From NCBI GenBank assembly GCA_034231615.1, contig CM067306.1:42022761-42086760 (forward strand): 64,000 bases of DNA, given 5' to 3'. Position 1 is the stretch's first letter; every line of letters begins with the position of its first letter. This document shows, one piece after another, positions 1-13,200 of this stretch. A model generated the notes under the pieces. That model ran no database searches. It had not been told where the DNA came from and saw nothing but the letters and a program-made list of their open reading frames with translations. This stretch comes from Meghimatium bilineatum. Lineage: Eukaryota; Mollusca; Gastropoda; Stylommatophora; Philomycidae. The position numbers were made by a program, and so were the translations under genes.

Positions 1-2
1 CA

Positions 3-80
3 GCAGAGGACCAGTACTGCCAGAAGAAGTGTAATGGTGGATACACTTGGAAAGATCAGAACAACTATGGATGTGTCTAG
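3..80 (+). CDS. Possible last coding exon of an upstream gene (partial)
   Basis: Frame 3 is open from the window edge to a TAG at 78-80. It encodes a short Cys-containing tail with C-x3-C and a final G-C-V. No family is recognised. A long non-coding stretch with an AATAAA follows, as expected of a 3' UTR. It does not continue into the muscle-protein gene, whose first visible exon needs a phase-1 partner. Only 78 bases are visible, so this could also be chance or an alternative terminal exon. Confidence 0.25.
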   Translation, partial: AEDQYCQKKCNGGYTWKDQNNYGCV

Positions 81-2040
81 TTTGCAGTGATGATGATCCG
101 ACAACTAACTAGCTATCTAAAATACAGCAAGACAAGTATGAATGTTAACTCCCATGTTTGGCAACTAAAGTTTATTATATACTTGCAAGATAGACAGAAC
201 TGATTTTCAGTTGACAATAGTTGACACGTTTGAAGGAACTGTTTCGTGCAACATAGCATTATAAGCCTATTTATACAACTGTGAAATATCAAAATCCAAA
301 AAAGGAAGTAGAGCTGCAGTAACTGACTTTATCCTTCTCCAGACTAAAAGTAAAATATTGTAAGGTAAATGTGATATAAACAGTGGTTTAAACTGTAGTT
401 ATGTAAAAGTGCATTACTTCCTGTTTTGATATTTCACTTGTAGTGTAGGTTTATAGTTTTACTACAGCCCATGCTGTTATAATTATACTTGTAGTATCAG
501 AACTCAACAGATGTGTATTTGTCTTAGTATATGTAGAATAAGATTACTTTTTATTTTCTGTGTTGCTTCTGAGAGGCCTCTATTGAAAGTCACTTTAGGT
601 GACATTAAATAAAAATTTGATCTACCATAGGCCTATACCATTTCAGAAGGTGTTTGATACTGTAAGTGTATAGTACACATTTCTGAACTTGGGATGCTTT
701 TTATGGAACACATTTCTGAACTTGGGATACTTTGTGTGGTACAATTTTCTGAACTCTAGTACATTGTATGGTACAAATTTATAAATATGGGCTACTTTTT
801 ATGAGAAATTAATGAACAATTTGAAAGCTTAGTCAATCGAGTATAAAAATAACTGTGTAATGTGTTGTAAGTCTACTTTCATTTTACATCTCACTAGAAA
901 CAATTTGTACTGAAAATTTAAGCACTGCTTGCACATGTCATCAACACATAATAGATTAATTTTGCTGGTGTTGCTCTTGAAGAGAAATAAATGAAATAGA
1001 AACAATGAAATAGACCTATTAACTAATTCAATGCATTTAATCCTACAATTGTGAGAAAGTCTGAACAGTACGAACATATGTTTGTTTTTATCTGTTGTTA
1101 AAATCTGTTGTTATGTATTCCTACTTTATTGATTTTGTGTTATTGTTTATTATTTTTGAAATATAGTATCTATTTTCAGTTCTTGTGCAAGCATGTGCAA
1201 TGTTGTACTTCTAGTATTGTCCACCTACTCTGATATCTTCTTGCCTAGTATCCTCCAGTAATAGTTTTTTTTTCAGTTGTGATTCTACAAACATAGCTTC
1301 CCCTTGCTATAGCTCTGTCTGTCAAGTGAATGCTTATTTGCTTCTGTTTGACAAAGCTTCTGTGATTGTTGTTGCTGCTTTACATTTAATAACACAATCC
1401 AGGTCAATGAACATCTATAAAATTACTTAATCATATAATCTGAACGTTGAATAAGAAAAGTATGCACACAAAGTTTAATCCATGAAAGTAACCTTACAAT
1501 AATTCATTTTTATTTTTTCTTTACAAACTATCAACTTACCATCAAAGTATCAAAAGTTCAGAAACATTTTTGTTCTCAACATTGATAGTCATTTAATGTG
1601 ATTGGCCTTCCCAGAAATATAATCCCTTCTTCTATCACTAGCTAAAAATAATCTCAACTTTAACAATTTTATAATAATGATCACCATGCACATTTATAAA
1701 CCTAGACTGTAGGTGCACATGTATGCATCAATGTATGCAGAGGAAGAAGGTAGTAGTCTTTATGAATGCTCTGCAACAGCAATTAAAAATTTATTCATAC
1801 TTTTTAAAGAACATATGACAATAGTCATATCACCATTTCAGAGCTCAGTCAGGTATTCCTGCAACCATGACCTCTGAAAAAATAAGTAACAACTGATTGT
1901 AAGCATGACGTATATTAAAGAAAATAGAACTACATGGTGCTTTACAGTCAAAAAAGGAGAAGCATCTTCTGAATATAGTAGAAATTCAGCAGCTTAACAG
2001 TGAAAAGCAGCTTAAAAAAAAGTTACCGGTATACCACAAA
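81..2040. other. Non-coding stretch, possible 3' UTR then intergenic or intronic
   Basis: No exon-like ORF with splice sites is seen on either strand. A 30-40 bp motif containing C-A-T-T-T-C-T-G-A-A-C-T is repeated loosely at 675-790. Otherwise I see only AT-rich sequence with short homopolymers. Confidence 0.4.
608..613 (+). terminator. Candidate polyadenylation signal AATAAA
   Basis: AATAAA lies about 530 bp after the stop codon at 78-80. It would serve as the polyadenylation signal if 3-80 is a true terminal exon. In AT-rich DNA the hexamer is common by chance, so support is weak. Confidence 0.2.
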
Positions 2041-2084
2041 CCATCTTCAGTGATCACCCCATGCACAGGGACACTACATTGTGA

Positions 2085-2232
2085 CATTGTGTGTCCAGAA
2101 TTAGGGTTTATTAGCCATCTACGAACTCAGTCAAGTACATAACTCTAACTGAATTTCAAAAGTGGATGTAACAAATGGTCAGCATCACTTGTGATGGACA
2201 AATAACAACAATACATATATATATATATATAT
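2085..2232 (+). mobile_element. 3' end of a LINE (family L-E) with AT tail
   Basis: The segment is nearly collinear with the reverse complement of 42420-42530, the 3' end of the larger L-E copy. Shared blocks include the part encoding I-S-H-L-R-T and the downstream GTGATGGAC. It ends in an (AT)n run at about 2216-2232, a typical LINE microsatellite tail. It is 5'-truncated to about 150 bp. Confidence 0.7.
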
Positions 2233-3016
2233 TCTATACCTGCTATTGTTATCGCTCAATAATTTAGAATAGACCATATTATATTATTTGTCCTACTACT
2301 GGAGGCTCAATCTTTGTAAACTATAGTTTACTTTCAATTTGTCAGCCATTTTAAGATGAATTAATGCTTCAATATTTCAACTTAATAGCATCTGTTCAGT
2401 GTCACAGGATTTCATTACAATTCTGAACAAATTCTAGGTTCTTTTACTGTTAGCAGCTGACCTGGCCATATAGATAGCCTGTGTAAATTAGTCCAGATTT
2501 TGTGCACTTATTGCAGCCAGATATTAGTTTCACTATATTGTTTTCAATTCACAAACAGAAATTGTGAACATATGAGGAAATTTCAGAAGCAAACATAGTG
2601 TAAAGAAAAGTAAGGAATTATTAGTAATCCCCTATTATATTACAATTAGTGATGTGCTATTGCTAATGTTTGTCTTCTCTGTACTATTTTATTTAAAATA
2701 TTGTGTAAATTGGGATTTGTATTATTCGTTAATTTAAAAAGATTTTTTTTTATATCAAAACTCCCCAAAAAAGTTTAAACCCAACAGATTTTCTTGTTTG
2801 TATTAAACATAGTTAATTTGGGTATTTCTTTGTTTCCAACTGCCTGTCAATAGATGGAAATATAGATACATTCCCTGAATAAACTGTTTTTAATTTTATT
2901 GTGAGACTTCATTTATTTTGTACTTGAAATAATTTTATTGCATATCTTTACTGATGTTCTAACTCAGACATTTCATAACACAAGAAAATTTATCACTCAT
3001 CTCAGTATCACTTGCA

Positions 3017-3160
3017 AATTATAACTGTCTCAAACATGTCATTAACAATTATAACTGCTTCAAACATCTCATTAACAATTATAACTGCCTCAAACATTTC
3101 ATTAACAATTATAACTGCTTCAAACATCTTATTATCAATTATAACTGCACCAAACAATTC
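3017..3160. repeat. 30-bp tandem array, about 5 copies
   Basis: The unit begins AATTATAACTG and carries CAAACAT near its centre. Copies differ by a few substitutions, mainly at C/T positions. Confidence 0.9.
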
Positions 3161-3925
3161 TCTAATAAATACCTTTGTATACTAATGTGCTTTAATACCT
3201 CTAAACATCTCAGTTTACCTTTGCTGTAAAAGTTTGTTGATCAGTTTTCTGTTTATATTTGACAAGTGTATATTAATTTTTCTGCATATATATTCTTTAT
3301 TATGATTCAGTCAAGCAAAAAACACTTTGCATATTAGGGACAGCCATACTTTAGAGCATAAATATACAACATACTGATATTAATTCTTAAATATAAAAAA
3401 GTAATGGCCACAATTTGCTTACTTCACCTCAATGTCAGAACATCACATAGTGTTATCAATGAGAGAATAGATAACAATATAAGCAGGACTACTGTTGGAG
3501 AGTAATTGTGTACCTTGGTGAGACTATCAGACTGTTGTCTTCTTTCATACTTTTGGCCTCTTACAGACATTAGACAGTCACTCATCAGATCCAGCTAAAA
3601 CTTGTTATTATTATCATTATTAGTAACTTTGTTTTCCTATTTTGAATTTTTCTTTTATACTGTGCTTTCCCCTCATGTAATCACTCATACTTGCATCCTT
3701 CTTGCCTTTGTCTTTTTTGTATTCCTGACCTGTCAGTTTCTGCTACATGGCTGCATGTAGTCTTTGCTTTACTTGGTGGTTTCATTATGTGTCTGTCTGT
3801 CTCTATCTTAATAAAGTCTTTTAATCAAAATGTAAAGCCTGTGTATTGTTCCACATTAAACTTCTATTTAACCCTTGTATATTTTTTTCTCATATTCACT
3901 TACCAAATGATGCAGTCTTCCCCTC

Positions 3926-4305
3926 ACTCAATCTGAGACTATCAGATGTATCACACTGCAGTCTTCTGCTCATTCAATCTGACTATCAGATGTATCTCAC
4001 TGCAGCCTTCCGCTCACTCAATATGACTATCAGATGTATCTCACTGCAGCCTTCCGCTCACTCAATATGACTATCAGATGTATCTCACTGCAGCCTTCCG
4101 CTCACTCAATCTGAGACTATAAGATGTATCTCACTGCAGCCTTCCCCTCACTTAATCTGAGACTATCAGATGTGTCTCACTGAAGTGTTACCTCACTTAA
4201 TCTGAGACTATCAGATGTATCTCACTGCAGTCTTCCCATCACTCAATCTGTGAGACTATCAGATGTATCTTACTGAAGTCTTCCCCTCACTCAATCTGTG
4301 AGAAG
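3926..4305. repeat. 42-48 bp tandem array, about 8 copies
   Basis: Each unit contains GACTATCAGATGTATCTCAC and CTTCCCCTCACTCA. Unit length drifts between copies because of small deletions. ORFs across it are by-products of the repeat. Confidence 0.9.
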
Positions 4306-4359
4306 TTTTGCTTTCAGCTCATGGTCTGTGCATTTCTCTAGTATTATTTTTTAGTGTGA

Positions 4360-4965
4360 AGGATTTCCAGAACTTTTGTAAATCCCAGATGTTTGATTTT
4401 TGTTGCTTTAGGGTGCAGTGCCATTAGCGGGACAGTTTTCTACTCCAAATGGAACTTTGTTATGGCTTTCTTTCAATCTGGAGACATGCTAAAGATAAAA
4501 GGTTTAATTCCACACAAGTAGTCTAGGCACAGTCATTCAGTTAGCTTTATAACAGCGGAGATCATGAGATGGAACACTCAACACCACAGCCTACTTCTTA
4601 ATTTTCCTGTTATGATATGCATGTCAGGTGGCAGTATTACTAGTCTTTACTCCCCTGTTGAGTTCCAGTAACATAAGGGCAGCTTTGGGTAGATACTTAC
4701 CTTCTTCGTCTGCTGCTTTTGTTCTCAAACTCCTGCAGTTTCCAAAATGTAGTCTTAAGAATGAAATGTGTTGTGTCATGGTTTACAGCTTTGCTGTGAT
4801 ATCTACACCTTTTGGTCTGACATATCTGACTTCAGCATGACTTCTAGACAACTTTGATCTTGTATGTGATGTGATAGCCAACTGCACCCCATAACCTTCT
4901 CAGTTGCCTCTTACAACATGCATGGGAGGTAAGCAGTGTTACTTTTCTTTTCTCCTTTTTTCAAG
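4360..4965 (+). repeat. Dispersed repeat R1 (composite copy)
   Basis: From about 4705 the sequence matches other R1 copies at 9020, 33975, 34290 and 43620: a CTCAAACTCCTGCAG block, then TGGTTTACAGC, then a CTGACTTCAGCATG block, then CTCTTACAACATGCATGG. The part at 4360-4690 has a partner at 25530-25810, sharing TTTCCAGAACTTTTG and AGCGGAGATCAT-like blocks. The ORF at 4628-4840 is not a gene. Confidence 0.7.
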
Positions 4966-4984
4966 CACTGGCGACATACGGGCA

Positions 4985-5300
4985 TAGGTAGATATAATTG
5001 ATGTTCTATGTGCAGACAGGATTGTTGATCTATCAGTGGACATGATTGGTACTCTATGTGTAGACATGATTGTTGTCCTATATGCAGACATGGTTGTTGA
5101 TATGTGTGCAGCCATGATTGTTGTTCTATCAGAAAACATGTTTGTTTTTCTATGAGCAGACAGGATTGTTAATTTATGTGCAGATATGATTATTGTTCTA
5201 TGTGCAGACATGATTGTTGGTCTATGAGCAGATATGATTGTTGGTCTATGGGTAGATATGATTGTTGTTCTATGTGCAGACTTGATGGTTGTTCTATAAT
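4985..5300. repeat. 24-bp tandem array, about 12 copies
   Basis: The unit is close to GTTGTTCTATGTGCAGACAT followed by GATT. Because 24 is divisible by 3, the minus strand stays open for 90 codons here; this is not evidence for a gene. Confidence 0.9.
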
Positions 5301-5309
5301 TGCTTGAAG

Positions 5310-5990
5310 CTATTGCGTTACATCCTCTGAGTGATACTCAGAGCAAACAGCATGATATTCTGTTGAGAGAGACAAAGTATATTTGGGAAAACCTAAATAA
5401 CATTAAGTAAATCCTCAATAAAGTATGTTGGCTGCACACATGTAGGTTTGACTAGAATAAGTGGTAAGTTCTCTTAACAAATAGCAATACTCAAGGTAAG
5501 TTTGATATAAAATAGCATTTTTGTGTCCAGAACAAGTCAATTTGACAGACAACAATCTTGTAGGAGTTGTTTACTCTTAAGTCTCTTGCATGTTAAATGT
5601 AAACTTCAATGGGAACCTCTGTGTCATAGGGGTTAAGTCATGTAACTTGCGTTCATGGGGTCACATTTATGATCCCAGGTTGTGATTTCATATTTGCAAG
5701 TGTATTTTCTCAGAGATCACTAGAGATTATCACTTGAAGCTAGTTACATGCTATGAGTGGCACCCTTGACTTGTGACATGTTACTTGATTGAGAGGATTG
5801 GGTACATATAAGGGAATGTAGAAACAGTTAAGTCAATCCTCTACACCTTTTGAGTACCTTTTGGTACTCTAGACAAGTGGCATGTTGCTTTGTTGAGAAA
5901 AATTCAGCACATATGGGGAAACCCTGGTACAATTAAGTCAGTCCTCTGCGCCTTTTGAGTCTTAATGTAAACTCCAAGTTATCACACTCA
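5310..5990. repeat. Dispersed repeat R3, three partial copies
   Basis: Copies lie near 5310-5420, 5750-5850 and 5870-5960. They share a TTGAGAGA..GGGTACATAT block and CAATCCTCTACACCTTTTGAG. Further copies are at 21870-21965 and 63660-63800. A region near 5610-5720 resembles a tRNA-like SINE head but is too decayed to call. Confidence 0.6.
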
Positions 5991-6117
5991 AGTCCTTGAC
6001 AAAATTTATAACCTGTCAGCCGAAAGAATATTTGTGACATGAGTTTACTAATCAAATATTCCCATAATTCTAGTCAAATATTAAAATATCAGCTGTGACA
6101 ATAATAGTAATAGTAAT

Positions 6118-6885
6118 AATAATATGACCATTGTTGAAACTAGGGATTTAGTTCAATGACCAGTGCTGAAACTATGAATTTAGTTCAATGACCAGTGCTG
6201 AAACTAGAAATTTAGTTCAATGACCAGTGCTGAAACTAGAAATTTAGTTCTATGACCAGTGCTGAAACTATGAATTTAGTTCAATGACCAGTGCTGAAAC
6301 TAGAAATTTAGTTCAATGACCAGTGCTGAAACTATGAATTTAGTTCAATGACCAGTGCTGAAACTAGAAATTTAGTTCTATGACCAGTGCTGAAACTAGA
6401 AATTTAGTTCTATGACCTGTGCTGAAACTAGAAATTTAGTTCTATGACCTGTGCTGAAACTAGAAATTTAGTTCAATGACCAGTGCTGAAACTATGAATT
6501 TAGTTCAATGACCAGTGCTGAAACTATGAATTTAGTTCAATGACCAGTGCTGAAACTATGAATTTAGTTCAATGACCAGTGCTGAAACTAGAAATTTAGT
6601 TCAATGACCAGTGCTGAAACTATGAATTTAGTTCTATGACCTGTGCTGAAACTAGAAATTTAGTTCTATGACCTGTGCTGAAACTAGAAATTTAGTTCAA
6701 TGACCAGTGCTGAAACTAGAAATTTAGTTCAATGACCAGTGCTGAAACTATGAATTTAGTTCAATGACCAGTGCTGAAACTATGAATTTAGTTCAATGAC
6801 CAGTGCTGAAACTAGAAATTTAGTTCAATGACCAGTGCTGAAACTAGAAATTTAGTTCAATGACCAGTGCTGAAACTAGGAATTT
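6118..6885. repeat. 33-bp tandem array, about 23 copies
   Basis: The unit is close to TTCAATGACCAGTGCTGAAA followed by CTAGAAATTTAG. Variants (TATGAATTT/TAGAAATTT; CCAGT/CCTGT) alternate along the array. It ends about 180 bp upstream of exon 1 of the muscle gene. Confidence 0.95.
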
Positions 6886-7066
6886 TAAAACCTTGGGCAT
6901 TCTCTGTTCCCCTTTACATAAACTAAACTCATTTCAGCTGTGAAGCCCATGGGTATTGCTTTTTTTTCACATCCGCCCATGGTGACTGATTGCTCTATTA
7001 TTTCAGCCTCACTGTGAGCAAAAACTATAAATGAGTATAGTATTTGAGTTGCCTATTTTCTTGTAG

Positions 7067-7269
7067 ACAAACCATCCCCACCAGCACATTTGAGAGCAGA
7101 GAAAATAGACCGTGACTCCCTAACTCTGGTATGGGCTCCACCTGAAGATGATGATGGCACTATTACCAAGTACATACTTGAGCAACGACTGGCAGATTCT
7201 GACAAATGGGTGAAACTCACAGAAGCTCCTAGCAAGACCAAGTGGTTTATGGTCAACAATTTACCACCA
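7067..7269 (+). CDS. Exon 1 seen: first two thirds of FN3 domain 1
   Basis: The acceptor is TTTTCTTGTAG and the donor is GTAAGT. Entry is phase 1 and exit phase 0. The exon reads K-P-S-P-P near its start, then L-V-W-A-P-P-E-D-D-D-G and the Tyr-containing C strand (K-Y-I-L-E), which are FN3 hallmarks. The remaining strands are on exon 2. An upstream exon must supply the first base of the opening codon. Confidence 0.92.
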
Positions 7270-10200
7270 GTAAGTTTACTGTTTCTATGAATGTTTCTGG
7301 TAGTTTTACTTGCATGTACCAGTAGTTAACTTCTATTTATATATATATATCTATACATGTTACAGACAAATCTCCTATAGAGAGCATAAGATAAATATGT
7401 ACGTAATAAATCAAATAGAGATGTATACAGGTCCACAAGAACCATTGCTTTCAATAGTGAAATGATGTAAATTTGCATGGTTTGGACATGTATGTCAATA
7501 TGATTCCTTGTCAAAATCAATACTACTGGGAACAAAAGTAGAAGAAGCAGAGGATGGCAAATAAAAGCATATACAGACAACATCAATGACTCAACAGGAC
7601 AAGATTTTTCCTCACTCATCTGCATTGTTGAAGATAGAAATCGCAGAAGGACTCGTGTGTGTTGATACATCCATTATGGTACTCCTACAACACTGACATG
7701 TTATGGGTTTATAGATAGATACTGTGAGTTCCCATGATTCTAGTTAAATACTTCACTCAGCTGACACATAGTTACCCAATTCTACTTAGTTGTAGAGTTC
7801 CCATGATTCTAGTTAAATACTTCACTCAGCTGCCACATAGTTACCCAATTCTACTTAGTTGTAGAGTTCCCATGATTCTAGTTAAATACTTCACTCAGCT
7901 GACACATAGTTACCCAATTCTACTTAGTTGTAGAGTTCACATCTCACAGAATAATTTCAGCACATATTTTTTGTCTGTAGTGATCAATGTCAATATATAT
8001 GCCTAAGATGTAAGCCTACCTACTCTACCATTATTTTGAATGCTAATATTTGGCATAGGAGATCCAAGTAAGACTATAAAGGCTGAAAGTGGCTATAGAT
8101 TCTTTCCTCTCAAACAAATAGAAGTTGTTTTAAAACTCTTTACGCTTGAGCTGAAATCAACTATCTATCTAACTTCTCTTTTCCACAAATGCTGTCAGGC
8201 ATCGTGGGAAGTTTTCTGTCTTTGGCCATCTTTGTTGTGCTTGCCATGGTTAGGCAGTGGTTTTTAATCATCTCTATGATTGAACCTTCCCATTTTGTTC
8301 TTGGTGTTCCTCTTGCTTTGTAGCCATTCTTTCTGCTGTTGTATGCCTTGGTTAGCTGGTTGTGATGGTTTCATGCACATAAGGTGGACAATCTGGCTGA
8401 AATCAACAAGACAAATTATCTAGTACTGTCAGAAAACAATGGAAAAGTAACAGCAATTGTATTAACATTATAAGGCTTAGATCTCATAAACTTGTATCTA
8501 TGTTTCCATCCCCTCATCTCAACCTCACAGTTTTTTTTCTATCTGTCCATCTTCAATGCATTTTTGTTCTTTAAATTAGGTAATTAACAACTAAAATATT
8601 GATTGTTAACTTAAAATAAGAGTGCCATTATTAGTTGTTCCCATTTTACTGTAAACCACTTGCAGTGGCTTCTCAGAGTAGTTTATAACACATTTCATAA
8701 AAACTTGGTTTTATTCTGTGCTTATTTTGCACAATGCATTTTGCACTTGGGGTAGCCCATCAAGTACTCAATCGATTTCAATGAGATGACCTATCAGCAC
8801 AAATAAGTCACTAGTCTTGAGAATAGCCTAACATGCTGGAGATGTAGAGGAAACAGAGCACTTACACATTAGCTTTAATTACTATTCCTAATTTTCCATG
8901 AAGTCAGAAATTCCAATTAGGCCTACTTATTTTCATATATTTACCACAGCAAGATTTCAACTCTTGTGTTTTGACAATCCAAATTGGTCTCACTATACTA
9001 AAATGACTAGCTAGAGCCCCTTTGTTCATTCTTAAATTCCTGCAGATTAGCAAGATGTAGCCCAGAGAATGGAACAAATTGTATCAGGGTTTACAGGATG
9101 GCTGTGATATCTGCATGTTTTTCCTGACACATCCAACTTCAGCATAACTTCTGGATCACTGAATAAGGGGTGAAACCACCAACCTTCTCCCAAAACCCAT
9201 TAAGTCACCTATTTACAACATATATGGCATGTAACTGTTGCTATTATTTTCTCCCATTTCTGGTCGTGGAAACACACAGGCATCCCAGTAGTGCAAATGA
9301 TATTTCAAGAAAATTTGAGTTTAAATTTTAAATTGAGAAGTTTTAATTAGTTTACCAAATCAGAGTAAATCTATAAAATAGTGTTGCTTCAATAGTTGGT
9401 TATGGATTGACAACATGTGAAGAGTGGATAATTCTCAGTGGAACTGACTTTTAAAAGAAAATCTTAAACATTTTTGGTCAATTAGGTCACTTCTGATGAA
9501 GTTTTTATAATCTGTTCATATTTTTATGATTTAATGCCAATTCTGAGAGGTGGGGAAAATGCAACTTTACTCATTCACTGTTTTCCTACCACTTTTTCCC
9601 CAATCTTTAAAAGATCCATTGTTATTCTGTATTCTCATGTGTATTTTATTATTGTTGATATGTTGTTCAGAAAATGTTGCTAGAAAATATGAAACAGATA
9701 TTTTATCAGACTAGATCAAGGTAAGCCAAATCTGGCATGTCAGATATTTTTTACTGGCCTGCAAGGTTGATTTAAAATTTTGTTATATATTGATGCCTGA
9801 GCTCAGAAAATATCAAATCACAAACAATCTTAGCTAAACTATAAAATATGATGCTAAACAGCAGTGAATGTCATGTTCAATTTTTAATGTAGATGGTTGA
9901 AAACAGTTTTCTGAGTCAAATAGACTTCTGAAGACAATACCTGTTGCCACCTTTTGATGTTCTTTGTTGGAGACAACAACAATATTTTGCTTCATAAAAA
10001 CAGGTTCATGCTTGTTTGTTTAAAGGAAACATTTGACAATTGGCACAAATTCTATGATGTCCTTTTGAACTAAAAAGGGTAAAGAAAATTGCATGGATCC
10101 ATTACCATACAAATAATACAGAATTTAGCCCGCTAACCCAAAAAGATTGCCCACTTCTAGGCTAGATGGTGTCATTTTTTCACATCTCAGTCTTTATTCA

Positions 10201-13200
10201 TCAAATGTCAACACTATCATGTATGATATTTCAGGGACAGTCACTGGTATTCCGTGTATCAGCTGAGAATCCTGCTGGTAGAAGTGAACCAACAGAACTT
10301 TCTAGTCCCGTCACTCTCAAAGTTATTAAAGGTAGGTCATCAAGGAGAATATGTTCAAGCCTGATGTTACTGAATTACATTTTTGTGCCCTACATCATAT
10401 CCCAGAAACTGTCAGTGTTATTTGCATGTTGACATTGATGTCTTTGAATCACATTTTTAACAGCTATGTTTGAACTTCATGCTTTATAAAATCTGAGCTA
10501 GCATGTTACAGAAGCCAGTTTTAATTTACACAGAGCTGTAAATATATCTTCTGTAGTGTGGGGGATGGGTTTACCTATTACACAGAGCTGTAAATACATC
10601 TTCTGTAGTGTGGGGGATGGGTTTACCTATTAGACAGAGCTGTAAATACATCTTCTGTAGTGTGGGGGATGGGTTTACCTATTACACAGAGCTGTAAATA
10701 CATCTTCTGTAGTGTGGGGGATTGGTTTACCTATTACACAGAGCTGTAAATACATCTTCTGTAGTGTGGGGGATGGGTTTACCTATTACACAGAGCTGTA
10801 AATACATCTTCTGTAGTGTGGGGGATTGGTTAACCTATTAAAAAAAGGTCATTTTCCCATCTGTGTGTAATTAATTCTTTTTATGATAAATTTTGGAACA
10901 GTTAACCTTTTAATTTATTTTTTTTATTTTATTTTTTAACTGTGCGTTGAGGCGGCAGGGGAAGGTTATTACCCAAATTCCTAGTACAATGTAATGTTCT
11001 GATTTCCTTCAGGGGAGGGGGAATGGGAGATTAAACACTCCAAAGCCCCACCTCCCCAATCTATGGGTTTGAACTTGCATGTTAAAAAAATAAGTTGTAA
11101 CTGAATAGAAATTCTGTTAATACAACACTTTGTGATATGCATGCTCATACTTACTTTTTAATTTGTTTCTTATTTTTTTAATTTTAGTTGTTTATTAGAT
11201 GTGATTTGATTTCTCTTTGTTTTATTTTCAGTTCAGAGTTTGCAGGCTATAGGCCTATTAATTGTTATTCTTTTGGTTTAACATTTAGAAGCACATTATT
11301 TTCAAATGTATTTTTTACCTGATTTGTAGCATGATGTGTCTCATTTTTGTACATTTTTTTTCCATAGAATTGGCCACGAACCCAGGTGTTTTTGGTGAAG
11401 TAACAATGGTTTTTTTTTATCAGTCCATAATGTTAGATTTTAAATTGCTCCATAGTTTATAGATCCTGCAAGATAAACTTGCAGTCATTACTACATGTAG
11501 CAAACTTCAAGTCAAGATAAACTTGAGTCATTAGGATGTGTAGCAAACCTCAAGTCAAGATAAGCTTGCGGTCATTACTACATATACCAAACCTCAAGTC
11601 AATATAAGCTTGCGGTCATCACAATATGTAGCAAACCTCACGTCACAAATTATATGTGTTTTTTTATGTTGGCTCATGGGAATGTCATATATGTTATATT
11701 GTATGGGTTTGTTTTCTGTCTTGAATGTTATTTATGTTTGTTTCTCTTTTACACACAGACTTTATTTAATGATTTGCTTGCTTAAAGGTCTCAACTATGA
11801 AATGTATGCACACTATTTTTCACATTAAGTATCTGCTTGTTTACTTTTTTATTCAATACCTATAACACCCTCCCCACCCTCTATACTTATAACATCCACT
11901 CTCCCTTCAGGCTTAGGAAAACCTGAATTGATAATATAATATGTTTGCTGTTTGATTACTGCTTTATCTTCTATATATCAAATTTTGTACATATAGTGAT
12001 AAGAGAAGATGTTTGATTACTGCTTTATCTTCTATATATCAACATTATAAATATAGTGATAATAAAAGAAGCTTAATTACTGAACTAGTAGAGTGAGTTG
12101 ACTAGATTACTTCATAGTTTGTGGAACATGTTTTTGCTTTTATATCAGCACAAAACACTGATGAACTATTTTGACAAGAGAGTAAAGCTAATCTTTATTT
12201 TCATTAATTTATTTTAAATTTAGAAAAACCCCAGTCACCAAAGAAGGCCCCACTTGTTGAGGAAATTGGGGAAAACTATGTCTGCTTGTCTTGGATACCT
12301 CCAGAATCAGATGGTGGATCTCCAATCACTGGATACATTCTAGAGAGACTTGACATTAGTGGAAAGACATGGTTGCCAGTGAGCAAACAGTCGATCAAGG
12401 AAACAACTTACAAAGTGACAGATCTGAAAGATAATTTAACTTATGAATTCAGAGTCAGAGCTGAAAATGCCATTGGTTTGTCTGAACCTTCTCCATCATC
12501 AGAACCATTTATCTGTGGTCACAAAATAGGTAAGAAGAACATTATTGCTTGCTCTTAGATTTTCTGAACTAGTTCTTTTATGAATAGGAAAATTTAAATA
12601 ATGGTCAGTTTTATAGAAGAAAGAATATAACAATAAAAAATTGAATGATTTGAAGATCATAGGAAAACTATGTACGATGTAGTAAATAAATACCAGATAA
12701 ACTAAATGGCTTAACGCTTTCACTTATACAGTCGACTGTTGAAATGTTTACACCAATTGGTTCCAAAATGGACAGATATTTACAATTAATTTGATTTAAC
12801 GTTCTTCTTTCAATATGGACTGTAACCAAGTAAGTAAAGTAACCCATAGCATTTATTAATGCCATAGGGATGTGAAATGTTAGCGATCTCACATTTCAGA
12901 GGCTCTGCAAATGAAGGCTGTAGCCATCTCCTCTCCCTCGCAGTCCTTACTTCCCAGATTAATCCTGTACCCATTTAAGGCTGGGTCAACCTGGGAGTCG
13001 TTGCAATCTGAAAAACATTTCTGCCTCAACTGGGGAATGAACCCAGGAACACTCATATGCGAAGCCAGTGCGCTAACCACTGGGCTACGCAGCTCCCAAG
13101 AACAGAACTGTAACCAAGAACAGAAGTTCAATATATCTCTTAACTCTGATTCATTGATTCTGGTCACATGACAGTAAAGTGTGTGTGTTTTTAAGTTCAC

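Noticed and set aside
829-1077. Minus-strand ORF of 82 codons
   Set aside because: Composition is that of AT-rich non-coding DNA, no domain, no splice context.
3691-4070. Hydrophobic + strand ORFs of 81 and 74 codons
   Set aside because: They run into the 46-bp tandem array and lack splice sites; the hydrophobic look comes from T-rich sequence.
6118-6885. CRISPR-like regular array
   Set aside because: Head-to-tail repeats without unique spacers in a eukaryotic intron; it is a minisatellite.
8040-8267. + strand ORF of 75 codons
   Set aside because: It is the shadow of a minus-strand LINE remnant at 8150-8400.
13033-13087. Functional tRNA gene
   Set aside because: A and B boxes are present but no full cloverleaf can be drawn and a SINE body follows.
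12889-13200. ORFs on both strands around 12900-13200
   Set aside because: They lie over a tRNA-derived SINE flanked by a target duplication.
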